Shown piece after piece: positions 44,849-54,482 of a DNA stretch of 64,000 nucleotides (positions are counted from its first letter, which is position 1; each line of letters starts with the position of its first letter). The notes beneath the pieces are model-generated. The model was not told the DNA's origin and made no database searches. It saw only the letters and a list, made by a program, of their open reading frames with translations. Position numbers and translations under genes: made by a program. Source of the stretch: Halomicrobium salinisoli (GTDB lineage: Archaea; Halobacteriota; Halobacteria; Halobacteriales; Haloarculaceae); the NCBI RefSeq assembly GCF_020405185.1, contig NZ_CP084463.1, positions 2,356,001 through 2,420,000 of the forward strand, written 5' to 3'.

Positions 44849-45913
44849 TCACTGAACCTGCCCGAACAGATCGACGAGGTCCGCGAAGTCCACTTCGCCG
44901 TTGCCGTTGTAGTCGTAGGCGTCGACGTGGTCGGTCATCGCCGGGTCGTCCATGTTGTCGAAGTACCGGACCACGTCCGAGTAGTCTGTCTCGCCGTTGC
45001 CGTTGAGGTCCTCGTAGAGCCCGTCGCCGTCCGGGTCGGTCGGTCGCGCGTCGCTGTCGCCGACGGCCGGCGGCCGGTCGTCGTTCCCGTCGTCGCCTTG
45101 CTCGGCGATGGCCGCGGCGAGGTCCTGGCCCACCTCCGAACTGCTCATGTACCCGCCGTGGCCCGAGACGGTGTCGGTGACGTCGACGTCCGCGTACCCG
45201 TCCGGCGTCGCGGACGCGTCCGGTGCGCCCTGGGCACCGAGCGCGGTGTCGTCCGAGTCACCGTACCGCGAGTCGGGACCGAAGTCCCCCATGATGACGC
45301 CGTCGTTCCGGGAGTGGTAGTTTCGGACCGCCGCGGCGTGGTCCGCGATGGCGTCGTACCAGCGCCCGCCCTCGGTGACGGTCGAGCCGACGGCGGGGAT
45401 GCCCATCGGCGCGACGGTGTCGACGACGTAGCCCTCCTCGAGGGCGTCGAGCGCGTCGAAGAGGACTCGACCGCCCAGCGAGTGGCTGGCGAGCCGGATC
45501 GAACCGACGCCCTCGTCGAGCGCGCTCTGGACGAGCGGCGCGAGCCCGGCGCCGGCCTCGCTCGCCTGCTCCAGCGCGCCGTCGGGGTTCTGGGCGTCCG
45601 CCCGGTAGACGAAGGCGACGGTCCGGTCGGGCTCGTACCCGGCGGCCGCGAGGGTGTCCGCGAAGGTCGCGGCCTGATTGGGCCCGGCGCTGCTTCCGTG
45701 CCACCCGTGTGCGAAGACGAGTAGCTCGTCGACGACCGGGAACGACTTGTCCCCGGACTCGCGCAGGTCGATAGCTGTGACCCCGGATCCGCCGGACTGC
45801 GCGGCGGCGGTACCACTCGTGGCGATTCCCGCGGCGGCGAGGCCCGCGCCGAGGCGGCGGAGGACCGTTCGGCGCCGGACGGGTGCCCGCGACGACGCCT
45901 CGTTTCGAGACAT
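44849..45913 (-). CDS. Tat-exported alpha/beta hydrolase (lipase-like) with dockerin module
   Basis: The 354-residue protein has a twin-arginine signal (RRRTVLRRLGAGLAAAGIATSGTAAA, cleavage near residue 38), then an alpha/beta hydrolase domain. The oxyanion segment is VFAHGWHGSS (about 66-75). The nucleophile is Ser145 in LASHSLGGR, a variant of GHSLGG with Ser in the first Gly position. A likely catalytic His is in VSGHGGYMSS. The dockerin module occupies the last 63 residues and is nearly identical in DNA and protein to that of the GH16 enzyme. It may remove acyl or acetyl groups from polysaccharide or cut lipid esters. A strong AT-rich TATA region lies 20-35 bases before the ATG. Confidence 0.8.
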   Translation of the reverse strand: MSRNEASSRAPVRRRTVLRRLGAGLAAAGIATSGTAAAQSGGSGVTAIDLRESGDKSFPVVDELLVFAHGWHGSSAGPNQAATFADTLAAAGYEPDRTVAFVYRADAQNPDGALEQASEAGAGLAPLVQSALDEGVGSIRLASHSLGGRVLFDALDALEEGYVVDTVAPMGIPAVGSTVTEGGRWYDAIADHAAAVRNYHSRNDGVIMGDFGPDSRYGDSDDTALGAQGAPDASATPDGYADVDVTDTVSGHGGYMSSSEVGQDLAAAIAEQGDDGNDDRPPAVGDSDARPTDPDGDGLYEDLNGNGETDYSDVVRYFDNMDDPAMTDHVDAYDYNGNGEVDFADLVDLFGQVQ

Positions 45914-45933
45914 ATTTTCACCATAGTCATGGA

Positions 45934-45946
45934 TTAATATTATACT
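45934..45946 (-). promoter_or_regulatory. TATA region of the exported hydrolase gene
   Basis: TTAATATTATACT (forward strand) gives AGTATAATATTAA in the direction of transcription, 20-33 bases before the ATG at 45913. It is among the most AT-rich stretches in the window and fits a leaderless promoter. Confidence 0.6.
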
Positions 45947-46075
45947 TTGGGTCGGGTCGGTCCGGGCACCGTTGCGGAACTCCTCGGTCGCGATCCGGTG
46001 TGGCAGACAGAAGCCGTCGACAGGGTCGACCGCAAGCAATCGGACAGTCGCACGGTACCGCCGACGAAACCGATA

Positions 46076-47737
46076 TCAGAGACCGGCGTCGGACGCCGCC
46101 GCCTCGACGTCGCGATCCGAGTCCTCGAGCACGGCCTCGACGAGGCCGACGAACGGCGGGCTCGCGCGGGTGGGCCGCGAGCGGAACTCGGGGTGGAACT
46201 GCGTCCCGATGAAGTAGGGGTGGTCGGGCAGTTCCAGGATCTCCATGCGGTTGTTCTCGTGGCCGGAGAACACCAGACCGGCGTCCTCGAGATCATCGAT
46301 GTACTCGGGGTTCACCTCGTACCGGTGGCGGTGCCGTTCCGTACAGGAGGTCCCGCCGTAGAGGTCGGCGGCCAGCGTGCCGGGTTCGATTTCGGTCTCG
46401 TGGGTGCCCAGCCGCATCGTCCCGCCCATGTCCTCGACCTCGTACTGCTCCGGGAGGATGTCGATGACGGGGTGGGGCGTGTCCTCGTCCAGTTCCGCGG
46501 AGTTGGCGCCCTCGAACCCGCAGACGTTGCGGGCGTACTCGACGACGGCCATCTGGAAGCCCAGGCAGAGCCCGAGGAAGGGGACGTCGTTCTCGCGGGC
46601 GTAGCGGATGGCCTCGACCTTCCCCTCGGTGCCGCGGGAGCCGAACCCGCCGGGCACGACGATGGCGTCGGCCTCGCGCATCCGCTGGGCGTGGTGCTCT
46701 GGCATGTCGTCGGAGTTGACCCACCGGACGTTGACGTCGACGTTGGTCTCGAGGCCGGCGTGTTTCAGCGCCTCGTTGACCGAGATGTAGGCGTCCTCGA
46801 GGTCGTACTTGCCCACGAGGGCCACGTCGACCTCGCCGGTGGTCTCCTGGGTGACGAGGTCGCGCCAGCGGTTCTCCCGCTCGTCCTCGGGCAGGGCCTC
46901 GTCCTTGAGGTTCAGCCGCTCCATGACGTACTCGTCGAGGCCCTCTTCCTCGACCATCAGCGGGACGTGGTAGATGTCCTCGACGTCGGGGTTCGAGAAG
47001 ACGGCCTCGGTGGGGACGTCGCAGAACAGCGCGATCTTCTCCCTGGTCTTGATGTCGAGTTTGTCCTCACAGCGGCCCACCAGGATGTCCGGCTGGAGGC
47101 CGATCGACCGCAGCTCCTTGACGCTGTGCTGGGTGGGCTTGGTCTTCTGCTCGCCGTTCTTCGAGTAGGGGACGAGCGTGACGTGCGTGAAGAGGATGTC
47201 CTCTTCGTCCTCCTCGTGGGCGAACTGGCGCAGCGCCTCGAGGTAGGGCATGCCCTCGATGTCGCCCACGGTCCCCCCGACCTCGATGATGCAGACGTCG
47301 TTGCCCTTGGCGGCCTCCCGGATGCGGCGCTTGATGTCGTCGGTGATGTGCGGGATGATCTGGACGGTCTTGCCCAGGTAGTCGCCGGCGCGCTCCTTCT
47401 CGATGACGTGCTGGTAGGTCTTGCCGGTCGTGACGTTGTGGTCGAAGGTCATGTCCTCGTCGAGGAACCGCTCGTAGTTCCCCAGGTCGAGGTCGACCTC
47501 GCCGCCGTCTTTCAGCACGTACACCTCGCCGTGCTGGAAGGGGTTCATCGTCCCCGCGTCCACGTTCAGGTAGGGGTCGATCTTGACGGCGGTGACGTCG
47601 AACCCGGCGTTCTTGAGAAGGCGGCCCGTGCTCGCGGCCGTGATGCCCTTGCCCAGCCCCGACATCACGCCGCCGGTCACGAAGATGAATTTCCGACCCA
47701 GCTCCGGGTCGTAGTCTGTTTCGGGTTCCGTCGGCAT
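46076..47737 (-). CDS. pyrG: CTP synthase
   Basis: The 553-residue enzyme converts UTP to CTP with glutamine and ATP. The synthetase half begins [21 protein letters not shown] (P-loop-like) and continues with [24 protein letters not shown] and [11 protein letters not shown]. The glutaminase half has [26 protein letters not shown] with the nucleophilic Cys, and the His/Glu pair in GTQFHPEF. The length is normal. It is transcribed alone. The frame is open to 47803, but the ATG at 47737 ([17 protein letters not shown]) is the standard haloarchaeal start. Confidence 0.96.
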   Translation of the reverse strand: MPTEPETDYDPELGRKFIFVTGGVMSGLGKGITAASTGRLLKNAGFDVTAVKIDPYLNVDAGTMNPFQHGEVYVLKDGGEVDLDLGNYERFLDEDMTFDHNVTTGKTYQHVIEKERAGDYLGKTVQIIPHITDDIKRRIREAAKGNDVCIIEVGGTVGDIEGMPYLEALRQFAHEEDEEDILFTHVTLVPYSKNGEQKTKPTQHSVKELRSIGLQPDILVGRCEDKLDIKTREKIALFCDVPTEAVFSNPDVEDIYHVPLMVEEEGLDEYVMERLNLKDEALPEDERENRWRDLVTQETTGEVDVALVGKYDLEDAYISVNEALKHAGLETNVDVNVRWVNSDDMPEHHAQRMREADAIVVPGGFGSRGTEGKVEAIRYARENDVPFLGLCLGFQMAVVEYARNVCGFEGANSAELDEDTPHPVIDILPEQYEVEDMGGTMRLGTHETEIEPGTLAADLYGGTSCTERHRHRYEVNPEYIDDLEDAGLVFSGHENNRMEILELPDHPYFIGTQFHPEFRSRPTRASPPFVGLVEAVLEDSDRDVEAAASDAGL

Positions 47738-47884
47738 ACCGACGGTCGGGTTGGGTCGGTCAAAACCGTTTCGGGTACCGCAGCGTTCGCTACGGAGTGT
47801 CACGAGCCGCCGTCCGGATCGGCCCCGTACGGCCCGTGAGACCGCCGCACGACCCGGGCATCCGGAGCGGGTCTGCCACCGGCG

Positions 47885-48481
47885 TCACTCGTCGGCGAGC
47901 CGGTCCGCGAGGACGGCCCCGACCGCCTCGCCGGCGCGGCCGGCCCGACCGGCGAAGCGGTGGTCGGCGGGCATCGCCTCGACGGCCGCGCCGCGCTCGC
48001 GGGCCAGTTCGACGACCGGTTCCCAGTCCGCCGTCTCGTCGCGCTCCCCGTAGACGATCCGGAGGGGTGCCGAGAACCCGGCGAGCGCCGCCTCGGCGTC
48101 GACGCCGGCCGCCGCCGGGGCGGGCGCCAGCACGCCGACGGCGTCGGGCTCCGGGTCCGCCTCGGCCGCCGCGGCCAGCGCGACGCCGCCGCCGAAGCTA
48201 TAGCCGAACAGCCCGACGCGGTCGAACCGGTCGCGCGCCCACGCCAGCGCTCGCAGGACGTCCCGCCGCTCACCTCGCCCCTCGTCCCACGGGCCGTAGT
48301 CGAACCGCAGGCAGGCAACGCCCCGGTCGACGAGGGCGTCGCCCACCGCTCGCAGGCGCTCGTCGGAGCGGCTCCCGCCGCGCTGGGGGTGGGGCGGACA
48401 GGCGACGGCGACGGCGTCGGCGTCCTCGTCGCCGTCGAGCGTCCCGCGCACGTCCCGACCGCCCGGGATGACTACCGGCAT
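47885..48481 (-). CDS. small alpha/beta hydrolase
   Basis: The 198-residue protein has the alpha/beta hydrolase core: VAVACPPHPQRGGSRSD near the oxyanion hole, the nucleophile Ser in LFGYSFGGGVAL, IVYGERDETADWEPV with the likely acid, and ADHRFAGRAG with the likely His. It is close in form to the small esterase/dienelactone-hydrolase-like family (YpfH or COG2945-type). The substrate is unknown. The ATG at 48481 is followed directly by the hydrolase domain with no signal peptide, so the enzyme is cytoplasmic. It is divergent from the PspA gene, with 61 bases between them. Confidence 0.75.
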   Translation of the reverse strand: MPVVIPGGRDVRGTLDGDEDADAVAVACPPHPQRGGSRSDERLRAVGDALVDRGVACLRFDYGPWDEGRGERRDVLRALAWARDRFDRVGLFGYSFGGGVALAAAAEADPEPDAVGVLAPAPAAAGVDAEAALAGFSAPLRIVYGERDETADWEPVVELARERGAAVEAMPADHRFAGRAGRAGEAVGAVLADRLADE

Positions 48482-48542
48482 AGTCGGAGTGACGTGTTCC
48501 GTGCATGTAAGGATTTTAAGTTAGCACGCCCCAAGGGCGGGT

Positions 48543-49412
48543 ATGGGCATCCTCTCACGCGCGTCCTACGTCCTCCGATCGAAGTTCAACGCGGTGCTCA
48601 ACCGCGCCGAGGACCCCAACGAGACGCTGGACTACTCCTACGAGCAACTGCGCGACGAGCTCCAGGACGTCAAGCAGGGCATCGCCGACCTGACCACCCA
48701 GAAGAAGCGCCTGGAGATCCAGAAGCGCCGCCTCGAGGAGAACGTCGAGAAGCACAACGAGCAGGCCCGCGAGGCCGTCCAGCAGGACCGGGAAGACCTC
48801 GCCCGGCGCGCGCTGGAGAAGAAGAAACAGAAGATGCAACAGATCGAGGACCTGGAGGGCCAGATCAGCCAGCTCCAGTCCCAGCAGGACAGCCTCGTCG
48901 AGCAGAAAGACGAGCTCCAGAGCCGCATCGAGCAGTTCCGCACCAAGAAGGAGACGATAAAGGCCCGCCACGAGGCCGCCGAGGCCTCCAAGCGCGTCTC
49001 CGAGGCCATGACCGGCGCCGGCGACGAGATGGCCGACGTGGGCCGGGCCATCGAGCGCGCCGAGGAGCGCACCGAGGAGATGGAGGCCCGCTCGCAGGCG
49101 ATGGACGAGCTTCAGGACGAGGGGGTCTTCGAGGACGCGCTCAGCGATCAGGACCAGCTGGACCGCGAGCTCGAGGAGGTGCGCACCTCCGGCGAGGTCG
49201 ACGCCGAACTGGAGACGCTCAAGGCGGAGATGGGGAAGTCCGAGCCGTCGGAGGCCGACGGCGGGAGCGGCGAGTCGGTCGACGAGGAGGACCTCGAGGC
49301 CGAACTGGCCGACGAGACCGGCAACGGTACCGGAGACGTCGAGGCGCCCGACGTCGCCGACGAGGAGGTCGAGAGCGAACTCGAGGACCTGAAGGAAGAC
49401 GAGCAGTCCTAG
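48543..49412 (+). CDS. PspA/IM30 family protein
   Basis: The 289-residue protein begins MGILSRASYVLRSKFNAVLNRAEDPNETLDYSYEQLRDELQDVKQGIADLTTQKKRLE, exactly in the PspA/Vipp1 manner, and continues as long coiled coils to about residue 200. An acidic C-terminal extension (about 210-289), rich in Glu, Asp and Ser, includes a repeat-like DEEDLEAELADE and DEEVESELEDLKED. PspA proteins form membrane-protecting rods or rings and help with membrane stress. A TATA-like ATTTTAAG at 48513-48520 lies about 26 bases before the ATG, so it is probably leaderless. Confidence 0.9.
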   Translation: MGILSRASYVLRSKFNAVLNRAEDPNETLDYSYEQLRDELQDVKQGIADLTTQKKRLEIQKRRLEENVEKHNEQAREAVQQDREDLARRALEKKKQKMQQIEDLEGQISQLQSQQDSLVEQKDELQSRIEQFRTKKETIKARHEAAEASKRVSEAMTGAGDEMADVGRAIERAEERTEEMEARSQAMDELQDEGVFEDALSDQDQLDRELEEVRTSGEVDAELETLKAEMGKSEPSEADGGSGESVDEEDLEAELADETGNGTGDVEAPDVADEEVESELEDLKEDEQS

Positions 49413-49423
49413 AGCGGGTCGCA

Positions 49424-49475
49424 GTCGACTGCCGGCCACTCACTCGTTCCACCGTCGACTGCCGGCCAATCACTC
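49424..49475. repeat. tandem 22-base direct repeat after the pspA gene
   Basis: Two copies of a 22-base unit lie at 49424-49445 and 49454-49475, starting 30 bases apart and differing by a single base (CCAC versus CCAA). They sit between the pspA stop and the next gene at 49503. They could be a remnant duplication or a binding site for the promoter of the downstream gene. Confidence 0.45.
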
Positions 49476-49502
49476 TTTGTCCGCCCGCTCGTACGACGTC
49501 GC

Positions 49503-50561
49503 ATGGAGGACAGCGCGGCCGAATCAGTCGGTGAGCGCGCGGACTGGAGCCGGCTGAAGCGGTGGATCCTGCTCGACGGGAACCGCAACGTCATCACCGG
49601 CATCCTGGCGGGGCTGGTGTTCCTGTCGATCGTGACGCTCGCGTGGTTCCGGCCGGGGGCGCTCCCGTCGGCGATGAGCTCCGCCGACCCAGTGGAGACG
49701 ACGTTCCAGGCGCTGACGACCGGCGTGATCACGGGCGTGACGCTCGTCGTCACCATCGGACAGCTCGTCCTCTCCGAGGAGTTCGGGCCCGTCGGCGACC
49801 AGCGCGAGCGCATGGACAAGTCCATGTCGTTCTATCAGTCCGTCGACGACATGATCGAGGACCCCGTCACGCCGGCGGATCCGGCGGGGCTCCTCGAGTC
49901 CATCGTCGTCGCCGTCGGCGACCGGGCCGACGACCTGGCCGCAGCCGCGGACGACGTGGACGACGAGGAGTCGCGCGAGCGGCTGCAGGCGTTCGCTCAG
50001 CAGGTGGAGGACGACGCGGCCGTCGCGGCCGCCGACCTCTCCGGGACCGAGTTCGGCACGTTCGAGACGATGCTCGCGGCGCTGGGCTTCGAGTACTCGA
50101 TGAAGGTGTACGAGGGCCGACGCCTGCGCGAGACCGAGCCGCTACCGGCCCCCGTGGCCGAGGCGCTCGAGGATCTGCTGGAGGCGCTGAACACCTACGC
50201 ACCGGCCAGAGAGCACATCAAGACGCTGTACTTTCGATCTGAGCTGGCCGCGCTGTCCCGGGCCGTCGTCTACAGCGCGGTGCCGGCCCTGCTGATCTCA
50301 CTCGCGATGATCACCTACGGCTCCGACCCGTCGATCGTCGCCGGACGGCCGCTCGGAGTCGACGCCATCGCCTGGGTGGTCGCCGCCGCGATGGCCGTCG
50401 CGGTCATCCCCTTCGCACTGCTGCTGGCGTACGTGGTCAGGGTCATCACGGTCGCGCGGCGGACGTTGGCGATCGGGCCGATGGTCCTCCGGGAGACCGA
50501 CCACCCGGGGCGCGGGATGAAGCCCGGGAGCAGCGGGACGACGGACGACGGCGATTCCTGA
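49503..50561 (+). CDS. paralogous membrane protein (first of a tandem pair)
   Basis: The 352-residue protein has four membrane helices in two pairs (about 32-52 and 72-95; 255-280 and 292-322). Between the pairs is a soluble helical domain of about 150 residues (VTIGQLVLSEEFGPVGDQRERMDKSMSFYQSVDDMIED onward, to AREHIKTLYFRSELAALSRAVVYSAVPALL). The second gene of the pair (50661-51689) aligns along its whole length. I do not recognise an assigned function; the layout suggests a membrane channel or sensor. The ATG at 49503 begins a natural cytoplasmic segment. It may form a two-gene unit with its paralogue, 99 bases downstream. Confidence 0.65.
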   Translation: MEDSAAESVGERADWSRLKRWILLDGNRNVITGILAGLVFLSIVTLAWFRPGALPSAMSSADPVETTFQALTTGVITGVTLVVTIGQLVLSEEFGPVGDQRERMDKSMSFYQSVDDMIEDPVTPADPAGLLESIVVAVGDRADDLAAAADDVDDEESRERLQAFAQQVEDDAAVAAADLSGTEFGTFETMLAALGFEYSMKVYEGRRLRETEPLPAPVAEALEDLLEALNTYAPAREHIKTLYFRSELAALSRAVVYSAVPALLISLAMITYGSDPSIVAGRPLGVDAIAWVVAAAMAVAVIPFALLLAYVVRVITVARRTLAIGPMVLRETDHPGRGMKPGSSGTTDDGDS

Positions 50562-50660
50562 GCCGACCGGGCCGGCGCGGACCTGTCTTCCGGACCACGC
50601 GAGTGAACGGCCTCCGAAGTCGGGCGGGCCGTTACAGGCGTTCGCCTCGTAGGCATCGCT

Positions 50661-51689
50661 ATGAGTGCACCCGACGAGTCGGACGGCGACCTGGCCGGCG
50701 GACGGATCGCCCAGACGCCGCCGCTCCGGTGGGTTCTGGTGAGCGGCCGACGGTGGGTCGTCGTCCTCCTCGCGTCGATCACGGTATACCTGACGCTACT
50801 CGGGTTCGCCGCCCTGTCGCCGGTCCCGCTGCGCGGCCTGATGGGAGAGACGCCGACCGGGCCGCTGTTCCAGGCGATGATCATCGCCGTCGTCACGGGC
50901 GTGACGCTGGTGGTGACCATCGGGCAACTCGTCCTCTCACAGGAGCTCGGCACGGCGGGGACCAAACACGAGCACATGGAGGAAGCGCTCTCGTACCAGG
51001 AGTCCGTCGAGGAGCTGATCGACCCGGACGTGTCGTCGATGGAGTCCGCCGACTTCCTCCGGGAACTGATCGCCGCGGCCGGCGACCGGGCGGCGGACGT
51101 CGATCGGGCCGCCAGCGACGTCCGGGACGACGCGCTGCGGGACCGAATCGAGGAATACGCGGCGGCGCTGGAGCGCGACGCGGCGGCGGTCGCCGACGCT
51201 ATCGACGACGCCCGGTCGAGTACGTTCCGGGTCGTCCTGGCCGCGCTGCACTTCGATTACAACGAACAACTGCACGCGGCGCGTCGACTGCGACGGTCTG
51301 CCGACGGCGACCTCCCCGGTCGAATCGACGGGGGGCTGGACGACCTCGTCGAGACGCTGTCGTACGTCGGGTCCGCGCGCGAGCACGTCAAGACGCTGTA
51401 CTTCCAGGCCGAGCTGATCAGGCTCGCGCGGGACGTGGTCTACACCGGGATTCCCGCGCTGCTCGTCTCCGCCGGGATGGTCATCTACGGCGCCGCGCTC
51501 CCCGAATTCACCGGGCAGCCGCTCGGTATCGACGTCATCGTGTGGCTGGTCAGCGCCGCGGTGACAGTCGCCGTCGTCCCGTTCCTGGTCCTTCTGGCCT
51601 TCATCCTCCGGATCGTGACGATCACGCAGCTGACGCTCGCGATCGGTCCGATCAAGCTACAGGAGACGCGACAGCCGGACGACGGATAG
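50661..51689 (+). CDS. paralogous membrane protein (second of a tandem pair)
   Basis: The 342-residue protein has the same plan as its neighbour: four helices in two pairs and a helical soluble middle. The two share VTGVTLVVTIGQLVLSQELG, GDRAADV, AREHVKTLYFQAEL and the start of the second helix pair (ALLVSAGMVIYG), so they arose by tandem duplication and have since diverged. The function is not recognised. It converges on thrS, with only 16 bases between the stops. Being in tandem suggests either a hetero-oligomer or two copies with different control. Confidence 0.65.
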   Translation: MSAPDESDGDLAGGRIAQTPPLRWVLVSGRRWVVVLLASITVYLTLLGFAALSPVPLRGLMGETPTGPLFQAMIIAVVTGVTLVVTIGQLVLSQELGTAGTKHEHMEEALSYQESVEELIDPDVSSMESADFLRELIAAAGDRAADVDRAASDVRDDALRDRIEEYAAALERDAAAVADAIDDARSSTFRVVLAALHFDYNEQLHAARRLRRSADGDLPGRIDGGLDDLVETLSYVGSAREHVKTLYFQAELIRLARDVVYTGIPALLVSAGMVIYGAALPEFTGQPLGIDVIVWLVSAAVTVAVVPFLVLLAFILRIVTITQLTLAIGPIKLQETRQPDDG

Positions 51690-51705
51690 CCGCCGGCAGG
51701 CCGAC

Positions 51706-53631
51706 TCAGACTAGGAACGTGACGTCGGTGCGCTTCTGCTCGACCTCGGTCTCGAGGTGCTCGCGGAACTCGGCCAGCTGGACGTCCTTCTCCTCGCGCT
51801 CCTTGCGGTCGCGGACGGAGACGACCTCGGCCTCCTCCTCGTCGTCGCCGATGATCAGCATGTAGGGGACGCGGTCGTCGTGGGCCTGCTGGATCTTCTT
51901 GCCGACGGTCCAGGAGCGCTCCTCGATCTCGACGCGGAAGTCCGACAGCTCCGCCTGCAACTGCTCGCAGTAGGGGATGTTGTCGTCGGAGACGGGCAGG
52001 ATGCGGACCTGCTCGGGCGCGAGCCACGGCGGGAAGTTCCCGTTGAAGTGCTCGATGAGGACGCCCATGAACCGCTCGAACGAGCCCAGCAGGGCGCGGT
52101 GGACCATGACCGGGCGGTGCTCCTCGTTGTCTTCGCCGACGTAGGTCAGGTCCAGGCGCTCGGGGATGTTGAAGTCCAGTTGCACGGTGCCGATGGTCCA
52201 CTCGCGGCCGAGCGCGTCCCTGGCGTTCAGGGCGATCTTCGGGCCGTAGAAGGCGGCCTCGCCCTCCTCGACCTCGTACTCCAGGCCCTCGGACTCCAGC
52301 GCCGACCGGAGGGCGTCGGTGGCCTCCGACCAGATCTCGTCGCTCCCGACGGCGTCGTCGCCCTGGGTCTCCAGCTTGTAGATGACCTCCAGACCGAAGT
52401 GGCCGTAGATGTCCTGAACGACCGAGAGGGTGTCGACGATCTCCGCTTCGATCTGGTCGGGGCGGACGAAGGCGTGGCCGTCGTCCTGGGTGAACCCGCG
52501 CACGCGCAGGAGCCCGGACAGCTCGCCGGACTGCTCGTTGCGGTAGACGGTGCCGAACTCGGAGAAGCGCACCGGCAGGTCCCGGTAGGAGCGGGTCTCG
52601 TCGCCGTAGATGTACGCGTGGTTGGCGCAGTTCATGGGCTTGAGCCCGTACTCGGTCTCGTCCTGCTCCCAGGCGAACATCTCGCCGTCCTCCCTGAACG
52701 CGTCGTAGTGGCCGGTGGGCTTCCACAGCTCGGCCTTGTTGAGCTCGGGCGTCCAGACCTCCTCGTAGCCGAGTTCCTCGTTCTTGGTTCGGACGTACTC
52801 TTCCAGTTCGCGGCGCATCCGCATCCCGTTGGGGTGGAAGTGCGCGCAGCCCGGCGAGTGGTCGGGGACGGAGAACAGGTCCATCTCCTGGCCGATCTTC
52901 CGGTGGTCGCGCTCCTTGGCCTTCCGGCGGCGCTCGAGGTACTCCTCGAGGTCGTCCTCGCTGGGGAAGGCGGTGCCGTAGACGCGAGTGAGGGTGTCGT
53001 TGTCCTCGTCGCCGCGCCAGTAGGAGGCGGAGATCTCCAGTAGGGCGAATCCGCCGATCTCGCCGGTGGACTCGACGTGGGGCCCCTGACAGAGGTCGTA
53101 GAACTCGCCCTGCTCGTAGAAGGAGACGGGGTCCTCGCCGGCGGCCTCGGTCTCTAAGATCTCCTGCTTGTACTCGTTGTCCTCGTAGCGCTCGACGGCC
53201 TCCTCGCGGTCCAGCAGGACGCGCTCGATCTCCAGGTCCTCCTCGACGATGGACTCGGCCTCCGCTTCGATCTCCTCGAGATCGTCCTCGTCGAGGTCGA
53301 CGCCGGTCACGTCGTAGTAGAAGCCCTCGTCGGTCCACGGCCCCAGCGTCAGCTCCGCCTCGGGGTGCAGGCGCTGGAGGGCCTGCGCGAAGACGTGGGC
53401 CGCCGAGTGCCGGAGGACGTCGAGGTACTCGTCGGCGCTCGGTGTCACGATCTCGATCTCCACGTCCTCGTGGAGGGGGGTGTGTTTGTCGACGAGCTCC
53501 CCGTCGACGACGCCGGCGACCGTGTCGCTCCCGAGGCCGGGACCGATCTCGTACGCGACGTCCTCGACGGTGGCTCCTTCCTCGACCTCGAGGGTGGAGC
53601 CGTCCGGCAGCGTGACCGTGACCGTGCTCAT
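51706..53631 (-). CDS. thrS: threonyl-tRNA synthetase
   Basis: The 641-residue class II synthetase charges tRNA-Thr. It has an N-terminal TGS domain (about 1-62, [27 protein letters not shown]). The editing domain has the zinc-like [11 protein letters not shown] motif, and SYWRGDE follows. The catalytic core covers about 240-530, with [45 protein letters not shown] and [14 protein letters not shown]. The anticodon domain is at the end ([10 protein letters not shown], then [28 protein letters not shown]). It is of the full-length bacterial-like type with TGS and editing domains. The ATG at 53631 (MSTVTV) is preferred to the one three codons upstream. Confidence 0.95.
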   Translation of the reverse strand: MSTVTVTLPDGSTLEVEEGATVEDVAYEIGPGLGSDTVAGVVDGELVDKHTPLHEDVEIEIVTPSADEYLDVLRHSAAHVFAQALQRLHPEAELTLGPWTDEGFYYDVTGVDLDEDDLEEIEAEAESIVEEDLEIERVLLDREEAVERYEDNEYKQEILETEAAGEDPVSFYEQGEFYDLCQGPHVESTGEIGGFALLEISASYWRGDEDNDTLTRVYGTAFPSEDDLEEYLERRRKAKERDHRKIGQEMDLFSVPDHSPGCAHFHPNGMRMRRELEEYVRTKNEELGYEEVWTPELNKAELWKPTGHYDAFREDGEMFAWEQDETEYGLKPMNCANHAYIYGDETRSYRDLPVRFSEFGTVYRNEQSGELSGLLRVRGFTQDDGHAFVRPDQIEAEIVDTLSVVQDIYGHFGLEVIYKLETQGDDAVGSDEIWSEATDALRSALESEGLEYEVEEGEAAFYGPKIALNARDALGREWTIGTVQLDFNIPERLDLTYVGEDNEEHRPVMVHRALLGSFERFMGVLIEHFNGNFPPWLAPEQVRILPVSDDNIPYCEQLQAELSDFRVEIEERSWTVGKKIQQAHDDRVPYMLIIGDDEEEAEVVSVRDRKEREEKDVQLAEFREHLETEVEQKRTDVTFLV

Positions 53632-53737
53632 GGACGGCACAAGTCGGCACGACCGGATAAGTGTATTGAGACGAACTCCTCCCGCGTCGCGCCGGTGTCG
53701 TCCCCGGATCCGGCGGACCGCTGCCGCGTGCTCGGCG

Positions 53738-54259
53738 TCACTCGCCGCCGCCCGGGACGGGCTCCCGGAGCGCGTCCAGTTCGGGGCACTCGACCGCGGT
53801 GAAAGAGCCCCGGCGCCCGTCGCCGATGCGCTCGAGTCGCTCGGGGACCGTCCGGACCGTCCCCCCGTCCGCGTGGGGCGTCACGCAGGTCAGGTCGCCG
53901 TCGTCGTACTCCGCCAGCAAGACGGCCGGTAGCTCGACGGAGCGGGACCGGTCGCCGGTCGGCGAGTCGACCGCGCGCTCGCCGACGGCCGGCGCCAGCG
54001 AGAGGCCGTTGCCGTCGGCCCACTCGCGGAAGGCGGCCAGTCGCTCGTGGACGGCCGCGCCGGGCGCCGTCCGCGCGGCCTCGCGGGTGGCCGGCGCCCG
54101 CCGGCCCCACACGCGCACGTCGAACCGCTCGATCCGACCGTCGGCCTCGAGCGCGCCGAGGCGCTCGACGAGGTCGGCGCGGCCGCCGCGAGGCCTGAAC
54201 GATGACAGCGATCTGACGTACAGTTCGATTCGTGGTCCCCCGCTGTCGCTCCCGGACAT
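53738..54259 (-). CDS. conserved haloarchaeal-type protein
   Basis: The 173-residue protein opens with [48 protein letters not shown], a strand-helix-strand core. A helical middle follows ([20 protein letters not shown]), then [38 protein letters not shown] and an acidic end. It looks like a small soluble alpha/beta domain; similar proteins occur in haloarchaea with no assigned function. The ATG at 54259 lies in an AT-richer stretch with a TATA-like region around 54285-54300. It is divergent from the UspA gene. Confidence 0.55.
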   Translation of the reverse strand: MSGSDSGGPRIELYVRSLSSFRPRGGRADLVERLGALEADGRIERFDVRVWGRRAPATREAARTAPGAAVHERLAAFREWADGNGLSLAPAVGERAVDSPTGDRSRSVELPAVLLAEYDDGDLTCVTPHADGGTVRTVPERLERIGDGRRGSFTAVECPELDALREPVPGGGE

Positions 54260-54450
54260 GAACGAATCGACACGACGCGTCGCCCGATAATAGTTATTTC
54301 GCTGACAGTATCGTCGAACGGTGGAAGCGGCGGTCGGCGGGGGCCACTAACGCCCAACGGTCCAGCGGGAGCACAACCAGCGGTCGGAAGCACCGGAACG
54401 AGTCTGGCCTTCCAGCGCTTCCGGACCGACGCGACCGCCGCCGGGGTCAC

Positions 54451-54459
54451 CTTATATAG
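54451..54459 (+). promoter_or_regulatory. TATA box of the UspA gene
   Basis: CTTATATAGG is centred 28 bases before the ATG at 54483 and is closely similar to the element before the 4277 gene. It fits a leaderless promoter. Confidence 0.65.
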
Positions 54460-54482
54460 GGGTCGGAGCCGAACGGGCCCTC

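Noticed and set aside
41755..45913. A complete cellulosome-like system
   Set aside because: Dockerin modules are present on three enzymes, but no cohesin or scaffoldin is encoded in the window, so a complex cannot be claimed.
45947..47839. A 630-codon open frame antisense to pyrG
   Set aside because: pyrG is complete on the other strand. The composition of the antisense frame (Val/Leu/Asp/Gly) is typical of GC shadow frames.
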